A stretch of DNA of 63,028 nt from Lachnospiraceae bacterium (GTDB lineage: Bacteria; Bacillota; Clostridia; Lachnospirales; Lachnospiraceae), in assembly GCA_004558185.1 (NCBI GenBank), contig SFDP01000006.1, forward strand, positions 1 through 63,028. The letters run 5' to 3'. The notes beneath the pieces were generated by a model. It did no database searches, was not told where the DNA came from, and saw nothing but the letters and a program-made list of their open reading frames with translations. Each line of letters begins with the position of its first letter. Position 1 is the first letter of the stretch. The position numbers and the translations under genes are program-made. This document shows, in pieces, positions 7,030 to 15,687 of the stretch.

Positions 7030-8646
7030 ATGATTGGTGCAGATATTATTATAAAATGTCTGGAAGAAGAAAATGTGGATGTGGTCTTTGGCTATCCCGG
7101 TGTAGCTATCTGCCCATTTTTTAATAGTATGCTGGATTCCCCCATCAGTCCCGTTCTTGTTCGCACGGAGCAGAATGCGGCTCATGCGGCCAATGGATTG
7201 GCCAGAGTAACCGGAAAGGTAGGCGTTTGTGCCGTAACCAGCGGACCGGGTGCAACCAATTTGATTACCGGTATCGCTACAGCCTTTGCAGACAGCATTC
7301 CTCTGGTATGTATAACAGGACAGGTGGATTCCTCCCTCCTTGGAAGTGATGTTTTTCAGGAGGCAGATATTACCGGAGCGGCAGAATCCTTTGTCAAGTA
7401 CAGCTACCTGGTACGAAATGCAGAAGATATCCCCAGGATTTTTAAGGAGGCTTTCCATATTGCCAGTACAGGAAGAAAGGGACCGGTACTGATCGATATT
7501 CCCATTGATGTGCAAAACCAGACGGTAAGCAAATTTAACTACCCCAGCGAAGTGAAAATGAGAACCTATAAGCCTACGGTCAAAGGAAATGTGGTTCAGA
7601 TTCATAAGGTAGTCAGAGAGTTGGCGAAAGCGAAGCGACCGGTTATCTATGCAGGTGGAGGGGTTCTGTTGGCCGATGCCCAAAGTGAACTGAGAGCCTT
7701 TGCGGAAAAATACCATATTCCCGTGGTCAGTACCATGATGGGGATAGGGGCCTTGCCCACTGAACATCCCTTGTATTTCGGTATGGTGGGAAATAACGGC
7801 AGAGGTTATGCCAATCGAGCTATGAAGGAATCCGACCTTCTGATTATGGCCGGTGCCAGAGTGGCGGATCGGTCGGTTAACCAGCCGGAGTTGATCCTTA
7901 AGGGTAAGGTATTGGTACATATTGATGTTGACCCCTGTGAAATCGGTAAAAATGCTGGCCCTACCATTCCTCTGGTGGGCGACATAAAGCATATTTTTGA
8001 TGATCTGTGCAAAGAAGATATTGAGTGCAGTCATGATGTATGGGTGGAAACACTGGAATTATATGAAAAAAATATGACGCCAAGGCTTAAAGAGACAAAT
8101 GGCTATGTAGATCCAAGAAGCTTCATCCGACTGCTTTCCGAAAAAATGGAGGAGGATGGTATCTACGTTGCAGATGTGGGACAGAATCAGATCTGGTCCT
8201 GCGGTTACCATGTGGTAAAAAAAGGGCGTTTTCTTACCTCCGGCGGTATGGGCACCATGGGCTACTCCCTGCCGGCAGCGATGGGAGCAAAAATCGGCTG
8301 CCCTGACCGTCAGGTAGTTGCAGTCTGTGGAGATGGAGCCTTTCAGATGTCTATGATGGAGCTGGCCACCATGGTACAGCATAAGGTTGAGGTGAAAATG
8401 GTGGTCTTAAATAATAACCTTTTGGGAATGGTAAGAGAATATCAGCATTATTCCTACAAGGATAATTATACGGTGGTGGATTTAAGCGGAAGCCCCAGCC
8501 TGGAAAAAATCGCTGAAGCCTATGGAATTGGCTTCCTGCGGGTGGAAAACATGGAACAGGCAGAAGAAAGCATTGACCGATTTTTGCAGACTGAGGGCTC
8601 CGTACTGATGGAATGCCTGATTGATCCCATGGATTTGGTTAGATAG
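7030..8646 (+). CDS. ilvB: Acetolactate synthase large subunit
   Basis: The ATG at 7030 lies nine bases after AGGGAGG and gives 538 residues, close to the family's usual 540-570. The enzyme uses thiamine diphosphate to join two pyruvates (or pyruvate and 2-oxobutyrate), the first common step to valine, leucine and isoleucine. The N-terminal domain carries the catalytic Glu47 in RTEQNAAHAA. The central domain is the Rossmann/FAD-type region, and the C-terminal domain has the thiamine diphosphate motif beginning GDG at Asp435 and ending in NNN. The adjacent ACT-domain subunits and ilvC support a biosynthetic rather than catabolic acetolactate synthase. The glycine pair usually found near residue 24 reads PGVAICPFF, a small departure from the commonest sequence. 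Confidence 0.93.
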   Translation: MIGADIIIKCLEEENVDVVFGYPGVAICPFFNSMLDSPISPVLVRTEQNAAHAANGLARVTGKVGVCAVTSGPGATNLITGIATAFADSIPLVCITGQVDSSLLGSDVFQEADITGAAESFVKYSYLVRNAEDIPRIFKEAFHIASTGRKGPVLIDIPIDVQNQTVSKFNYPSEVKMRTYKPTVKGNVVQIHKVVRELAKAKRPVIYAGGGVLLADAQSELRAFAEKYHIPVVSTMMGIGALPTEHPLYFGMVGNNGRGYANRAMKESDLLIMAGARVADRSVNQPELILKGKVLVHIDVDPCEIGKNAGPTIPLVGDIKHIFDDLCKEDIECSHDVWVETLELYEKNMTPRLKETNGYVDPRSFIRLLSEKMEEDGIYVADVGQNQIWSCGYHVVKKGRFLTSGGMGTMGYSLPAAMGAKIGCPDRQVVAVCGDGAFQMSMMELATMVQHKVEVKMVVLNNNLLGMVREYQHYSYKDNYTVVDLSGSPSLEKIAEAYGIGFLRVENMEQAEESIDRFLQTEGSVLMECLIDPMDLVR

Positions 8647-8658
8647 GAGGAGAGATTG

Positions 8659-9159
8659 ATGAAACGAATTTATTCCGTTCTGGTGGAAAATCGCTCCGGT
8701 GTTCTTTCTAAGGTTGCAGGACTTTTTTCCAGAAGAAATTTTAATATTGATTCTTTAGTTGTGGGAGAAACCGATGATTCAGCGGTATCCTGCATGACCA
8801 TTGTCAGCAGCGGTGACACCCGAACCATTGAACAGATTGAAAAGCAGCTAAACAAAAAGCTGGATGTCATTAAGGTGAATACCTTTCAGGAGGAAGAGAG
8901 CATCAGCAGAGAGCTGATGCTGGTGAAGGTAAAATACAACAAAGGCAACCGTAAGGATATAATGGAAATCTGCAAGATGATGAACATGGAAAATCAGCAC
9001 GCTTATGTGGTGGATTTTTCCAAAAGCCATATGATTATCCAGGTCTGTGATATTCCTGAACGGACACAGCTTTTTCTCAAGCTGCTGCAGGGAATCAGTA
9101 TTGTGGAGGTGGCAAGGACAGGAACGGTGGCACTGAAAAAATGCTGTGAAACCAAGTAA
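8659..9159 (+). CDS. ilvN: Acetolactate synthase small (regulatory) subunit, copy 1
   Basis: The ATG at 8659 follows AGGAGGAGAGATTG and gives 166 residues. An in-frame TTG three bases earlier is less likely. The N-terminal ACT domain (about 1-75, ending the first strand in LVENRSGVLSKVAGLFSRR) binds branched-chain amino acids for feedback control. The second ferredoxin-like half contacts the large subunit. It begins 12 bases after the ilvB stop, so the two subunits are co-translated from one message. Confidence 0.92.
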   Translation: MKRIYSVLVENRSGVLSKVAGLFSRRNFNIDSLVVGETDDSAVSCMTIVSSGDTRTIEQIEKQLNKKLDVIKVNTFQEEESISRELMLVKVKYNKGNRKDIMEICKMMNMENQHAYVVDFSKSHMIIQVCDIPERTQLFLKLLQGISIVEVARTGTVALKKCCETK

Positions 9160-9216
9160 TCACAGTTGCGCTTCCTATAATCTCCGGTTATACCCTGTAT
9201 TCCCAGACTTCATACG

Positions 9217-9245
9217 TTGACAGTCGGTTTTTTAGTTGCTATATT
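9217..9245 (+). promoter_or_regulatory. Strong sigma-A promoter inside the ilv cluster
   Basis: TTGACA (9217-9222) and TATATT (9240-9245) are separated by exactly 17 bases. The -35 box is consensus and the -10 box differs at one base. Transcription should begin near 9252, so the second small subunit and ilvC can be expressed apart from ilvBN. Confidence 0.8.
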
Positions 9246-9260
9246 AGGAGGAGAGAAAAG

Positions 9261-9316
9261 CCCTCTTATCGACAAACAGAGGGGAAAGAGTCAGTATCGC
9301 AATTAAGGCTTGCGAT
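9261..9316 (+). promoter_or_regulatory. Structured leader of the second small subunit
   Basis: Two hairpins lie between the predicted start of transcription and the gene: CCCTCT (9261-9266) with AGAGGG (9278-9283), and ATCGCAA (9296-9302) with TTGCGAT (9310-9316). The second ends five bases before the ribosome site AGGGGG. No T-box motif, leader peptide rich in Leu/Val/Ile codons, or terminator T run was found, so any regulatory role is conjecture. Confidence 0.4.
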
Positions 9317-9331
9317 TTATAGGGGGTTAGC

Positions 9332-9829
9332 ATGAAGAAAAAAGTATTTCAGTTGCTGGTAGATAATACCTCGGGTGTGTTAAGCCGCATTTCCGGTCTG
9401 TTTTCCAGACGCAGCTACAACATTGAAAGCATTACCGCCGGTGTTACGGCAGACCCGCTGATCACCCGAATCACCATTGTGGCCAGCGGTGATGATGAGA
9501 TTCTGGATCAGATTGAAAAACAGGTGGCTAAGCTGGAGGATGTCAGGGATATTAAGGAACTGAAGCCTGAATCCAGTGTATACAGAGAGCTTGCTTTGAT
9601 TAAGGTAAGAGTAAGCGCTTCGGCCAGACAGGGTGTGATCGAGGTGGCCAATATCTTTCGGGCCAATATTATTGATGTGGCTCAGGAAGGGCTTATTATC
9701 GAAATGACCGGTAATCAGGACAAGATTGATGCCTTTATCAAGCTGCTTGACGGCTATGAGATTCTGGAACTGGCAAGAACCGGGATAGCAGGCCTGCGGC
9801 GGGGAACAGAGGATATTGTTTATCTGTAG
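9332..9829 (+). CDS. ilvN: Acetolactate synthase small subunit, copy 2
   Basis: This second 165-residue regulatory subunit has the same ACT-domain start (LVDNTSGVLSRISGLFSRR) as copy 1. It differs clearly in the rest, so it is a diverged paralogue rather than a recent duplication. It sits behind its own promoter and a structured leader. With one large subunit present in the window, the two small subunits may form holoenzymes with different feedback responses, for example to different branched-chain amino acids. That is inference from other organisms with several small subunits. The next gene is ilvC. Confidence 0.9.
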   Translation: MKKKVFQLLVDNTSGVLSRISGLFSRRSYNIESITAGVTADPLITRITIVASGDDEILDQIEKQVAKLEDVRDIKELKPESSVYRELALIKVRVSASARQGVIEVANIFRANIIDVAQEGLIIEMTGNQDKIDAFIKLLDGYEILELARTGIAGLRRGTEDIVYL

Positions 9830-9953
9830 GAATTTGGAACCGGGAAATTAAGCAGGTCCATAATGACAGAAGCTATAGTACATAAGGAAACTCTTAGGGA
9901 AACCTTTAGTTTATATTTTTTAAGATGTCGTTAATGACAGAATGGAGGAAGAA

Positions 9954-10973
9954 ATGGCAAATATTTATTATCAGGAAGATTGTAATCTGTCCATGTTGGA
10001 GGGCAAAACGATTGCGGTTATTGGTTACGGAAGCCAGGGACACGCTCATGCGCTGAATGCAAAGGAGTCCGGCTGCAAGGTTATTATCGGTCTTTATGAA
10101 GGCTCTAAATCCTGGGATAAGGCAGTGAAGCAGGGCTTTGAAGTATATACAGCAGCAGAGGCTGCAAAAAAAGCAGATATAATTATGATTTTGATCAATG
10201 ATGAGAAGCAGGCTGCCATGTACAAGAAGGATATTGAGCCTAACTTAGAGGCCGGCAATATGCTGATGTTCGCCCATGGCTTTGCCATTCATTTTGGCCA
10301 GATCGTTCCCCCAGCCGATGTGGATGTTACCATGATCGCACCCAAGGGACCCGGACATACCGTAAGAAGCGAATACCAGGCAGGTAAGGGTGTTCCCTGC
10401 TTAGTGGCAGTTCATCAGGATGCTACCGGTAAGGCTCTTGATAAAGCACTGGCTTATGCTCTGGCAATCGGTGGAGCAAGAGCAGGCGTTCTGGAAACCA
10501 ACTTCCGTACCGAAACGGAGACCGATCTCTTTGGTGAACAGGCCGTTCTGTGCGGCGGTGTATGCGCTCTGATGCAGGCAGGCTATGAAACTCTGGTAGA
10601 GGCCGGATATGACCCCAGAAATGCTTACTTTGAATGTATCCATGAGATGAAGCTGATTGTAGACCTGATTTATCAGTCCGGCTTTGAAGGCATGAGATAT
10701 TCCATTTCCAATACGGCCGAATATGGAGATTATATTACCGGACCCAAGATCATCACCGAAGAAACAAGGAAGGCGATGAGAAAAATCCTGTCCGATATTC
10801 AGGATGGCACTTTTGCAAAGGATTTCCTTCTGGATATGTCTCCCGCAGGTGGGCAGGCTCATTTCAGAGCAATGCGTAAGCTGGCAGCGGAGCATCCTTC
10901 AGAGGTTGTGGGAAAAGAAATCCGCAAGCTGTATAGCTGGAACAATGAGGAAGATAAGCTGATTAATAATTAG
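9954..10973 (+). CDS. ilvC: Ketol-acid reductoisomerase, class I
   Basis: The ATG at 9954 is chosen because GGAGG lies five bases ahead of it. An in-frame ATG at 9942 has no ribosome site. The 339 residues match the short class I enzymes. It isomerises and reduces 2-acetolactate to 2,3-dihydroxyisovalerate with NAD(P)H and magnesium. The Rossmann domain has the nucleotide motif VIGYGSQGHAHA near residue 21. The all-helical knotted C-terminal domain contains the metal-binding ETDLFGEQ and CIHEMKLIVDL motifs. The gene ends the ilv cluster and is followed at once by a MITE-like fragment and a terminator. Confidence 0.95.
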   Translation: MANIYYQEDCNLSMLEGKTIAVIGYGSQGHAHALNAKESGCKVIIGLYEGSKSWDKAVKQGFEVYTAAEAAKKADIIMILINDEKQAAMYKKDIEPNLEAGNMLMFAHGFAIHFGQIVPPADVDVTMIAPKGPGHTVRSEYQAGKGVPCLVAVHQDATGKALDKALAYALAIGGARAGVLETNFRTETETDLFGEQAVLCGGVCALMQAGYETLVEAGYDPRNAYFECIHEMKLIVDLIYQSGFEGMRYSISNTAEYGDYITGPKIITEETRKAMRKILSDIQDGTFAKDFLLDMSPAGGQAHFRAMRKLAAEHPSEVVGKEIRKLYSWNNEEDKLINN

Positions 10974-10974
10974 G

Positions 10975-10996
10975 AACTATTCAGAGCTATGTAAAT
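10975..10996. repeat. Fragment of the MITE-like repeat (left end)
   Basis: AACTATTCAGAGCTATGTAAAT matches the first 22 bases of the full copy at 17170-17320 with one change. It starts two bases after the ilvC stop codon. The rest of the element is absent. Confidence 0.7.
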
Positions 10997-11013
10997 TTAC
11001 ACTCTGATTAAAA

Positions 11014-11060
11014 TGAAAAGCCATTAAGGAATGATCGGAATATTCCCTGATGGCTTTTCA
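11014..11060 (+). terminator. Terminator of the ilv cluster
   Basis: TGAAAAGCCAT (11014-11024) and ATGGCTTTTCA (11050-11060) form a perfect 11-pair stem, extended inward by GGAAT and ATTCC. The T run is short (TTTT within the stem), so termination may be partial. The leuS promoter follows 34 bases later. Confidence 0.7.
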
Positions 11061-11094
11061 GACGCTTTATCCATTTTGGGGAAATCCTCTTCCC

Positions 11095-11123
11095 TTGACA
11101 GATAAATCGTGAAAGGATAAAAT
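11095..11123 (+). promoter_or_regulatory. Sigma-A promoter of leuS
   Basis: TTGACA (11095-11100) and TAAAAT (11118-11123) are 17 bases apart. The -35 box is consensus. The start of transcription is expected near 11129-11131. Confidence 0.82.
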
Positions 11124-11125
11124 GG

Positions 11126-11161
11126 TTAGGGCAACGCACAGGCAGCTTTGTGTTGCCCTAA
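11126..11161 (+). promoter_or_regulatory. Hairpin at the 5' end of the leuS message
   Basis: TTAGGGCAACGCA (11126-11138) and TGTGTTGCCCTAA (11149-11161) pair over 13 positions with one G-T pair and a 10-base loop. It lies at or within a few bases of the predicted transcription start. It has no T run, and no T-box conserved sequences are present, so it is more likely a message-stabilising or translational element than a terminator. Confidence 0.55.
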
Positions 11162-11207
11162 AAGGATATACAGACTTATTTAATAATAGGTAGAAAGAAG
11201 GACACAG

Positions 11208-13619
11208 ATGGCGCAACCGTATAATCACAAAGAATTGGAGCAGAAGTGGCAGAAGATATGGGATGAGGAAAAGGCCTTTGCCACCTCCACCGATTATTCA
11301 AAACCCAAGTATTATGCACTGGTAGAGTTTCCCTATCCGTCAGGACAGGGGCTGCACGTAGGGCATCCCAGACCTTATACGGCACTGGATATTGTTGCCC
11401 GCAAAAGAAGGATGCAGGGGTATAACGTACTGTATCCCATGGGGTGGGATGCCTTTGGACTTCCCACAGAGAATTATGCCATTCAGAATCATATTCACCC
11501 TAAAATTGTAACAAAGAACAATGTAGAGCGCTTCAAGAAGCAGCTCCATTCCTTAGGGTACTCCTTTGACTGGGAGAGAGAAATCAATACCACTGACCCG
11601 AGCTACTATAAATGGACACAGTGGATTTTCCTGAAGCTGTTTAAAGCAGGCCTGGCTTACAAATCAGAAATGCCTATTAACTGGTGTACCTCCTGCAAGG
11701 TTGGTCTGGCCAATGAGGAAGTGGTCAATGGAGTGTGTGAACGCTGCGGCTCTGAAGTCGTTCGTAAGGTAAAAAGCCAGTGGATGTTGAAAATCACCGA
11801 ATATGCCGACAAGCTGATTCAGGATTTGGATACTGTGGATTATATTGAACGGGTTAAGGTTTCCCAGAAAAACTGGATTGGAAAATCACAGGGAGCAGAG
11901 GTGGACTTTGCCATTGCCGGAAAAGAAGATAAGCTGCGTGTGTATACCACCAGACCGGATACCCTGTTTGGGGCCACCTATATGGTTGTTTCTCCTGAGC
12001 ATCCTTTAATTGATAAATATAAAGATGAGATCAAGAACTATGATGCCCTGGTGGAATATCGGGAAATGGCAGCACGCAAGTCGGATTTTGAGCGCACTGA
12101 GCTGGCAAAGGATAAGACCGGTGTTGAGATTTCGGGACTTAAAGCCGTCAATCCGGTGAACCGGAAGGAGATTCCTATCTGGATTTCCGATTATGTATTG
12201 ATGACCTATGGAACGGGTGCCATTATGGCCGTACCTGCTCATGATGAAAGAGACTGGGATTTTGCCAAAAAATTCAATCTGCCCATCATTGAGGTGGTAG
12301 CAGGCAGTGAGGTAAGTGTACAGGAGGCCGTTTACACAGATGTAGCTACCGGTACACTGGTTAATTCAGCATTTTTAGATGGACTTTCCGTAGCCGAAGC
12401 CAAGGAGAAGATCATTTCCTATTTGGAGGAAAAGGGAATTGGAACAGCAAAAACCAACTTTAAGCTGCGTGACTGGGTATTTTCCAGACAGCGTTATTGG
12501 GGGGAGCCCATTCCTATTGTAAAATGTGAAAAATGCGGCTTTGTTGCTTTGGATGAGAAGGAGCTTCCTTTAGAGCTTCCTGATGTAGACAGCTATATGC
12601 CTACTGATAATGGAGAATCACCTCTGGCAGCTATAACTGACTGGGTCAACACCACCTGTCCCTGCTGCGGCGGTCCGGCTCAGAGAGAAACCGATACCAT
12701 GCCCCAGTGGGCAGGCTCATCGTGGTATTTTCTGCGTTATACCGATCCCACTAATACTGAGGCCTTGGCCAGCAAGGAGGCTTTGGAATACTGGATGCCT
12801 GTAGACTGGTACAACGGCGGTATGGAGCATACGACATTACATTTACTGTATTCACGCTTCTGGCATAAGTTCCTTTATGATGAGAAGATCGTACCCTGCC
12901 CGGAGCCATATCAGAAGAGAACCTCTCATGGTATGATCTTAGGTTCCAATGGGGAAAAGATGTCCAAATCCAGGGGGAATGTGGTAAACCCGGATGACAT
13001 TGTCAGAGACTATGGGGCAGACACCCTGCGAACCTATGAGATGTTTATCGGGGCCTTTGAATTGAGTGCTTCCTGGTCGGAGGATGGAGTAAAGGGCTGC
13101 AGAAGATTTTTGGATCGTGTGTGGAAATTACAGGATATTCTGGTAGACGGTGATACCTACAGTGAAGATATGGAAACCAAAATGCACCAGACGATCAAAA
13201 AGGTAAGCAGTGATTTTGAACACCTGAAGTATAATACGGCAATTGCAGCCATGATGGCCTTAATCAACGAATTTTATAAGAAAAATGAAATAAATCGGGC
13301 AGAATACAAAACCCTGCTGCTTTTACTGAATCCGGTAGCCCCTCATATTACCGAGGAGCTTTGGCAGCTTATGGGCAATGAAGGAAGAGTGTATCAGGCC
13401 TCCTGGCCCCAGTATGATGAGGCTAAAACGGTGGAAGCGGCGGTAGAAATAGCGGTTCAGGTCAATGGAAAGACCAGAGCGCTGATCAAGGTGGCTTCAG
13501 ATGTAGATAAGGATGCGGCAATTGCTGCAGCAAAGGAAGCTCTGGGAGATAAGCTGACCGGAAATATCATCAAGGAAATTTATGTTCCCGGAAGAATCGT
13601 AAACATTGTGGCAAAATAG
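11208..13619 (+). CDS. leuS: Leucyl-tRNA synthetase
   Basis: The ATG at 11208 follows GAAAGAAGG and gives 803 residues, the normal bacterial length. It charges tRNA-Leu with leucine in the cytoplasm. The class I signature appears as HVGH at residues 50-53 and KMSKS at 584-588. Between them lie a zinc-binding segment (CTSCKVG and CERCGSE near 160-180), the editing domain with its threonine-rich and GTGAIMAVPAHDERD motifs, and a second Cys4 element (CEKCGF, CPCCGG). The anticodon-binding and C-terminal domains follow. It has its own promoter and a 5' hairpin, not a T-box leader. Confidence 0.97.
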   Translation: MAQPYNHKELEQKWQKIWDEEKAFATSTDYSKPKYYALVEFPYPSGQGLHVGHPRPYTALDIVARKRRMQGYNVLYPMGWDAFGLPTENYAIQNHIHPKIVTKNNVERFKKQLHSLGYSFDWEREINTTDPSYYKWTQWIFLKLFKAGLAYKSEMPINWCTSCKVGLANEEVVNGVCERCGSEVVRKVKSQWMLKITEYADKLIQDLDTVDYIERVKVSQKNWIGKSQGAEVDFAIAGKEDKLRVYTTRPDTLFGATYMVVSPEHPLIDKYKDEIKNYDALVEYREMAARKSDFERTELAKDKTGVEISGLKAVNPVNRKEIPIWISDYVLMTYGTGAIMAVPAHDERDWDFAKKFNLPIIEVVAGSEVSVQEAVYTDVATGTLVNSAFLDGLSVAEAKEKIISYLEEKGIGTAKTNFKLRDWVFSRQRYWGEPIPIVKCEKCGFVALDEKELPLELPDVDSYMPTDNGESPLAAITDWVNTTCPCCGGPAQRETDTMPQWAGSSWYFLRYTDPTNTEALASKEALEYWMPVDWYNGGMEHTTLHLLYSRFWHKFLYDEKIVPCPEPYQKRTSHGMILGSNGEKMSKSRGNVVNPDDIVRDYGADTLRTYEMFIGAFELSASWSEDGVKGCRRFLDRVWKLQDILVDGDTYSEDMETKMHQTIKKVSSDFEHLKYNTAIAAMMALINEFYKKNEINRAEYKTLLLLLNPVAPHITEELWQLMGNEGRVYQASWPQYDEAKTVEAAVEIAVQVNGKTRALIKVASDVDKDAAIAAAKEALGDKLTGNIIKEIYVPGRIVNIVAK

Positions 13620-13656
13620 GTAAATAGTAAAACGAGCAGAGCGAAAGGGGAGGACT

Positions 13657-14370
13657 ATGGAGATAAAGAAACTGGAAACAGAGCTGCAAAGCAATGCCTA
13701 TCCGGGCAGAGGAATCGTGATCGGCAAAACACCTGACGGAAAGAAAGGTGTTGCAGCCTATTTCATAATGGGGAGAAGTGAAAACAGCCGAAACAGAATT
13801 TTTGTGGAGGAGGGAGAGGGCATACGTACACAGGCCTTTGACCCTTCTAAAATGACGGATCCTTCTCTGATTATTTATGCTCCGGTAAGAGTTCTGGGAA
13901 ACAAAACCATTATAACCAACGGTGATCAGACAGACACTATTTACGAGGGAATGGATAAGCAGTTGACCTTTGAGCAGTCCTTAAGAAGTCGGGAATTTGA
14001 GCCTGATGCTCCGAACTATACACCAAGAATTTCCGGTATCATGCATATTGAAGGCGGAAGCTATAACTATGCCATGTCCATTTTAAAAAGCAATAACGGC
14101 GATCCTGCAGCCTGCAATCGTTATACCTTTGCCTATCAGAATCCGATAGCGGGAGAGGGGCATTTTATCCATACCTATATGCAGGATGGAAATCCCCTGC
14201 CCAGCTTTGAGGGTGAGCCTAAGCTGGTGGAGATTCAGGGAAATATTGATGAGTTTACGGATTTACTCTGGAAGAGCCTGAATGAAGAGAATAAAGTATC
14301 CCTATTTGTACGCTATATCGACCTTGACAGCGGAGAATGGGAAACCCGGATCGTAAACAAGAATCAATAG
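13657..14370 (+). CDS. purO: IMP cyclohydrolase, PurO/archaeal type
   Basis: The ATG at 13657 follows AAAGGGGAGG. The 237 residues match the IMP_cyclohyd family first known from archaeal PurO, which closes the ring of 5-formamidoimidazole-4-carboxamide ribotide to IMP. Recognisable features are the N-terminal YPGRGIVIGKTPDGK strand-loop, the MGRSENSRNR loop and the central FEPDAPNYTPRISG segment. Most bacteria use the N-terminal half of bifunctional PurH for this step. The next gene, 11 bases on, encodes only the other half, which strongly supports the assignment. The call rests on family resemblance and context. Confidence 0.85.
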   Translation: MEIKKLETELQSNAYPGRGIVIGKTPDGKKGVAAYFIMGRSENSRNRIFVEEGEGIRTQAFDPSKMTDPSLIIYAPVRVLGNKTIITNGDQTDTIYEGMDKQLTFEQSLRSREFEPDAPNYTPRISGIMHIEGGSYNYAMSILKSNNGDPAACNRYTFAYQNPIAGEGHFIHTYMQDGNPLPSFEGEPKLVEIQGNIDEFTDLLWKSLNEENKVSLFVRYIDLDSGEWETRIVNKNQ

Positions 14371-14381
14371 GAGGAAAACAA

Positions 14382-15560
14382 GTGAAAGAGCTGGAATTAA
14401 AATATGGCTGCAACCCCAATCAAAAGCCCTCAAGAATATATATGAACGATGGCAGCAAGCTGCCCATTAAGGTATTGTGCGGTAAACCCGGTTATATCAA
14501 TTTTTTGGATGCCTTTAATGGCTGGCAGCTGGTTAAAGAGCTGAAGGAGGCAACAGGACTTCCTGCAGCCACCTCCTTTAAGCACGTATCTCCTGCCGGA
14601 GCAGCGGTAGGACTTCCCTTGAGCGATACGCTGGCAAAAATCTACTGGGTGGATGATCTTGGAGAGCTTTCACCTTTGGCCTGTGCCTATGCCAGAGCAA
14701 GGGGAGCAGATAGAATGTCCTCCTTTGGAGATTTCATCGCTTTATCCGATACCTGCGATGAATCCACGGCGCGTCTGATTAAGCGTGAGGTGTCCGATGG
14801 AGTGATTGCACCGGGATATACACCGGAGGCTCTGGAAATCCTATCTTCCAAGAAGAAGGGGAATTATAATGTAATCCAGATTGACTCCTCCTATGTTCCG
14901 GCACCCATAGAGCATAAAGAGGTTTTTGGGATTACCTTTGAGCAGGGAAGAAATGAACTGCCCGTTAATGATGAACTGCTGGCTCACATTGTGACTGCCA
15001 ATAAAGAGCTTCCCAGGGAAGCGAGAATCGATCTGCTTATTTCTCTGATTACCTTAAAATATACACAGTCCAACTCCGTATGCTTTACCAAGGGTGGTCA
15101 GGCAATCGGCATTGGTGCAGGACAGCAATCCAGAGTGCACTGTACAAGACTTGCCGGAAACAAAGCGGATAACTGGTGGTTAAGACAGGCTCCTCAGGTA
15201 CTGAACCTGCCTTTTAAAGAGGGAATCGGAAGAGCTGAAAGAGATAACGCCATTGATAACTTCATTGGTGAAGAATATATGGACCTATTAGCGGAAGGCG
15301 CATGGCAGTTAGTATTTACGAAAAAACCGGAGGTCTTTACCCGGGAAGAAAAAAGAGAATGGCTGGATAAGCTGGAAGGTGTTTCGCTGGGTTCAGATGC
15401 CTTCTTCCCCTTTGCCGACAATATTGAACGGGCAAAAAAAAGCGGGGTAAGCTACATTGCCCAGCCCGGTGGCTCTGTGCGGGATGATCTGGTGATCGAA
15501 TGCTGTGACAAATACGGCATGGTCATGGCCTTTACCGGAATCAGGCTATTCCATCATTAA
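14382..15560 (+). CDS. Stand-alone AICAR formyltransferase (PurH C-terminal domain)
   Basis: The GTG at 14382 is chosen because AGGAGG precedes it by seven bases. The longer frame would run back into purO. The 392 residues correspond to the transformylase part of PurH alone. The catalytic Lys67-His68 pair lies in SFKHVSPAGAA, and further conserved motifs are SNSVCFTKGGQAIGIGAGQQSR and the C-terminal QPGGSVRDD. It transfers a formyl group from 10-formyl-THF to AICAR, the penultimate step to IMP. The partner cyclohydrolase is the gene just upstream. fhs, which makes 10-formyl-THF, is in the same window. Confidence 0.9.
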   Translation: MKELELKYGCNPNQKPSRIYMNDGSKLPIKVLCGKPGYINFLDAFNGWQLVKELKEATGLPAATSFKHVSPAGAAVGLPLSDTLAKIYWVDDLGELSPLACAYARARGADRMSSFGDFIALSDTCDESTARLIKREVSDGVIAPGYTPEALEILSSKKKGNYNVIQIDSSYVPAPIEHKEVFGITFEQGRNELPVNDELLAHIVTANKELPREARIDLLISLITLKYTQSNSVCFTKGGQAIGIGAGQQSRVHCTRLAGNKADNWWLRQAPQVLNLPFKEGIGRAERDNAIDNFIGEEYMDLLAEGAWQLVFTKKPEVFTREEKREWLDKLEGVSLGSDAFFPFADNIERAKKSGVSYIAQPGGSVRDDLVIECCDKYGMVMAFTGIRLFHH

Positions 15561-15572
15561 TAAAAATAACGG

Positions 15573-15624
15573 TACTATTTAGAGTCCCATTCGCAAAATC
15601 GCTGCTGCGCAGCTTTCCTTTTGC
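15573..15624. repeat. Fragment of the MITE-like repeat
   Basis: This stretch begins TACTATTTAGAG and continues CCCATTCGCAAAATCGC and CAGCTTTCCTTTTGC. It matches about 50 bases of one end of the full copies at 16551 and 17170 (opposite strand for the latter). It starts 12 bases after the formyltransferase stop codon. Confidence 0.8.
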
Positions 15625-15631
15625 AAAACAG

Positions 15632-15670
15632 CCCCCTGAATCTTATCCTTTATGGACAGGATTCAGGGGG
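15632..15670. terminator. Terminator between convergent genes
   Basis: CCCCCTGAATC and GATTCAGGGGG form an 11-pair GC-rich stem with a long loop. It lies between the plus-strand purine operon and the minus-strand gene ending at 15688. No long T run is present on either side, so efficiency is uncertain. Confidence 0.6.
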
Positions 15671-15687
15671 TTCCTGGTCTTAACCGA

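Noticed and set aside
7003..8034. Long minus-strand open frame (343 codons) opposite ilvB
   Set aside because: It lies entirely opposite ilvB, has no ribosome site and the translation shows no family. ilvB has full motifs in the other strand.
9246..9331. Leader-peptide attenuator for the second ilv small subunit
   Set aside because: No short ORF rich in Leu, Val or Ile codons and no terminator with a T run were found.
9888..9920. Attenuator between the second small subunit and ilvC
   Set aside because: AAACT/AGTTT and AGG/CCT pair weakly with internal mismatches before a T run. It is too weak to call without folding calculations.
11095..11207. T-box leader for leuS
   Set aside because: The leader is about 80 bases and lacks the T-box sequence, a specifier loop and a terminator/antiterminator pair.
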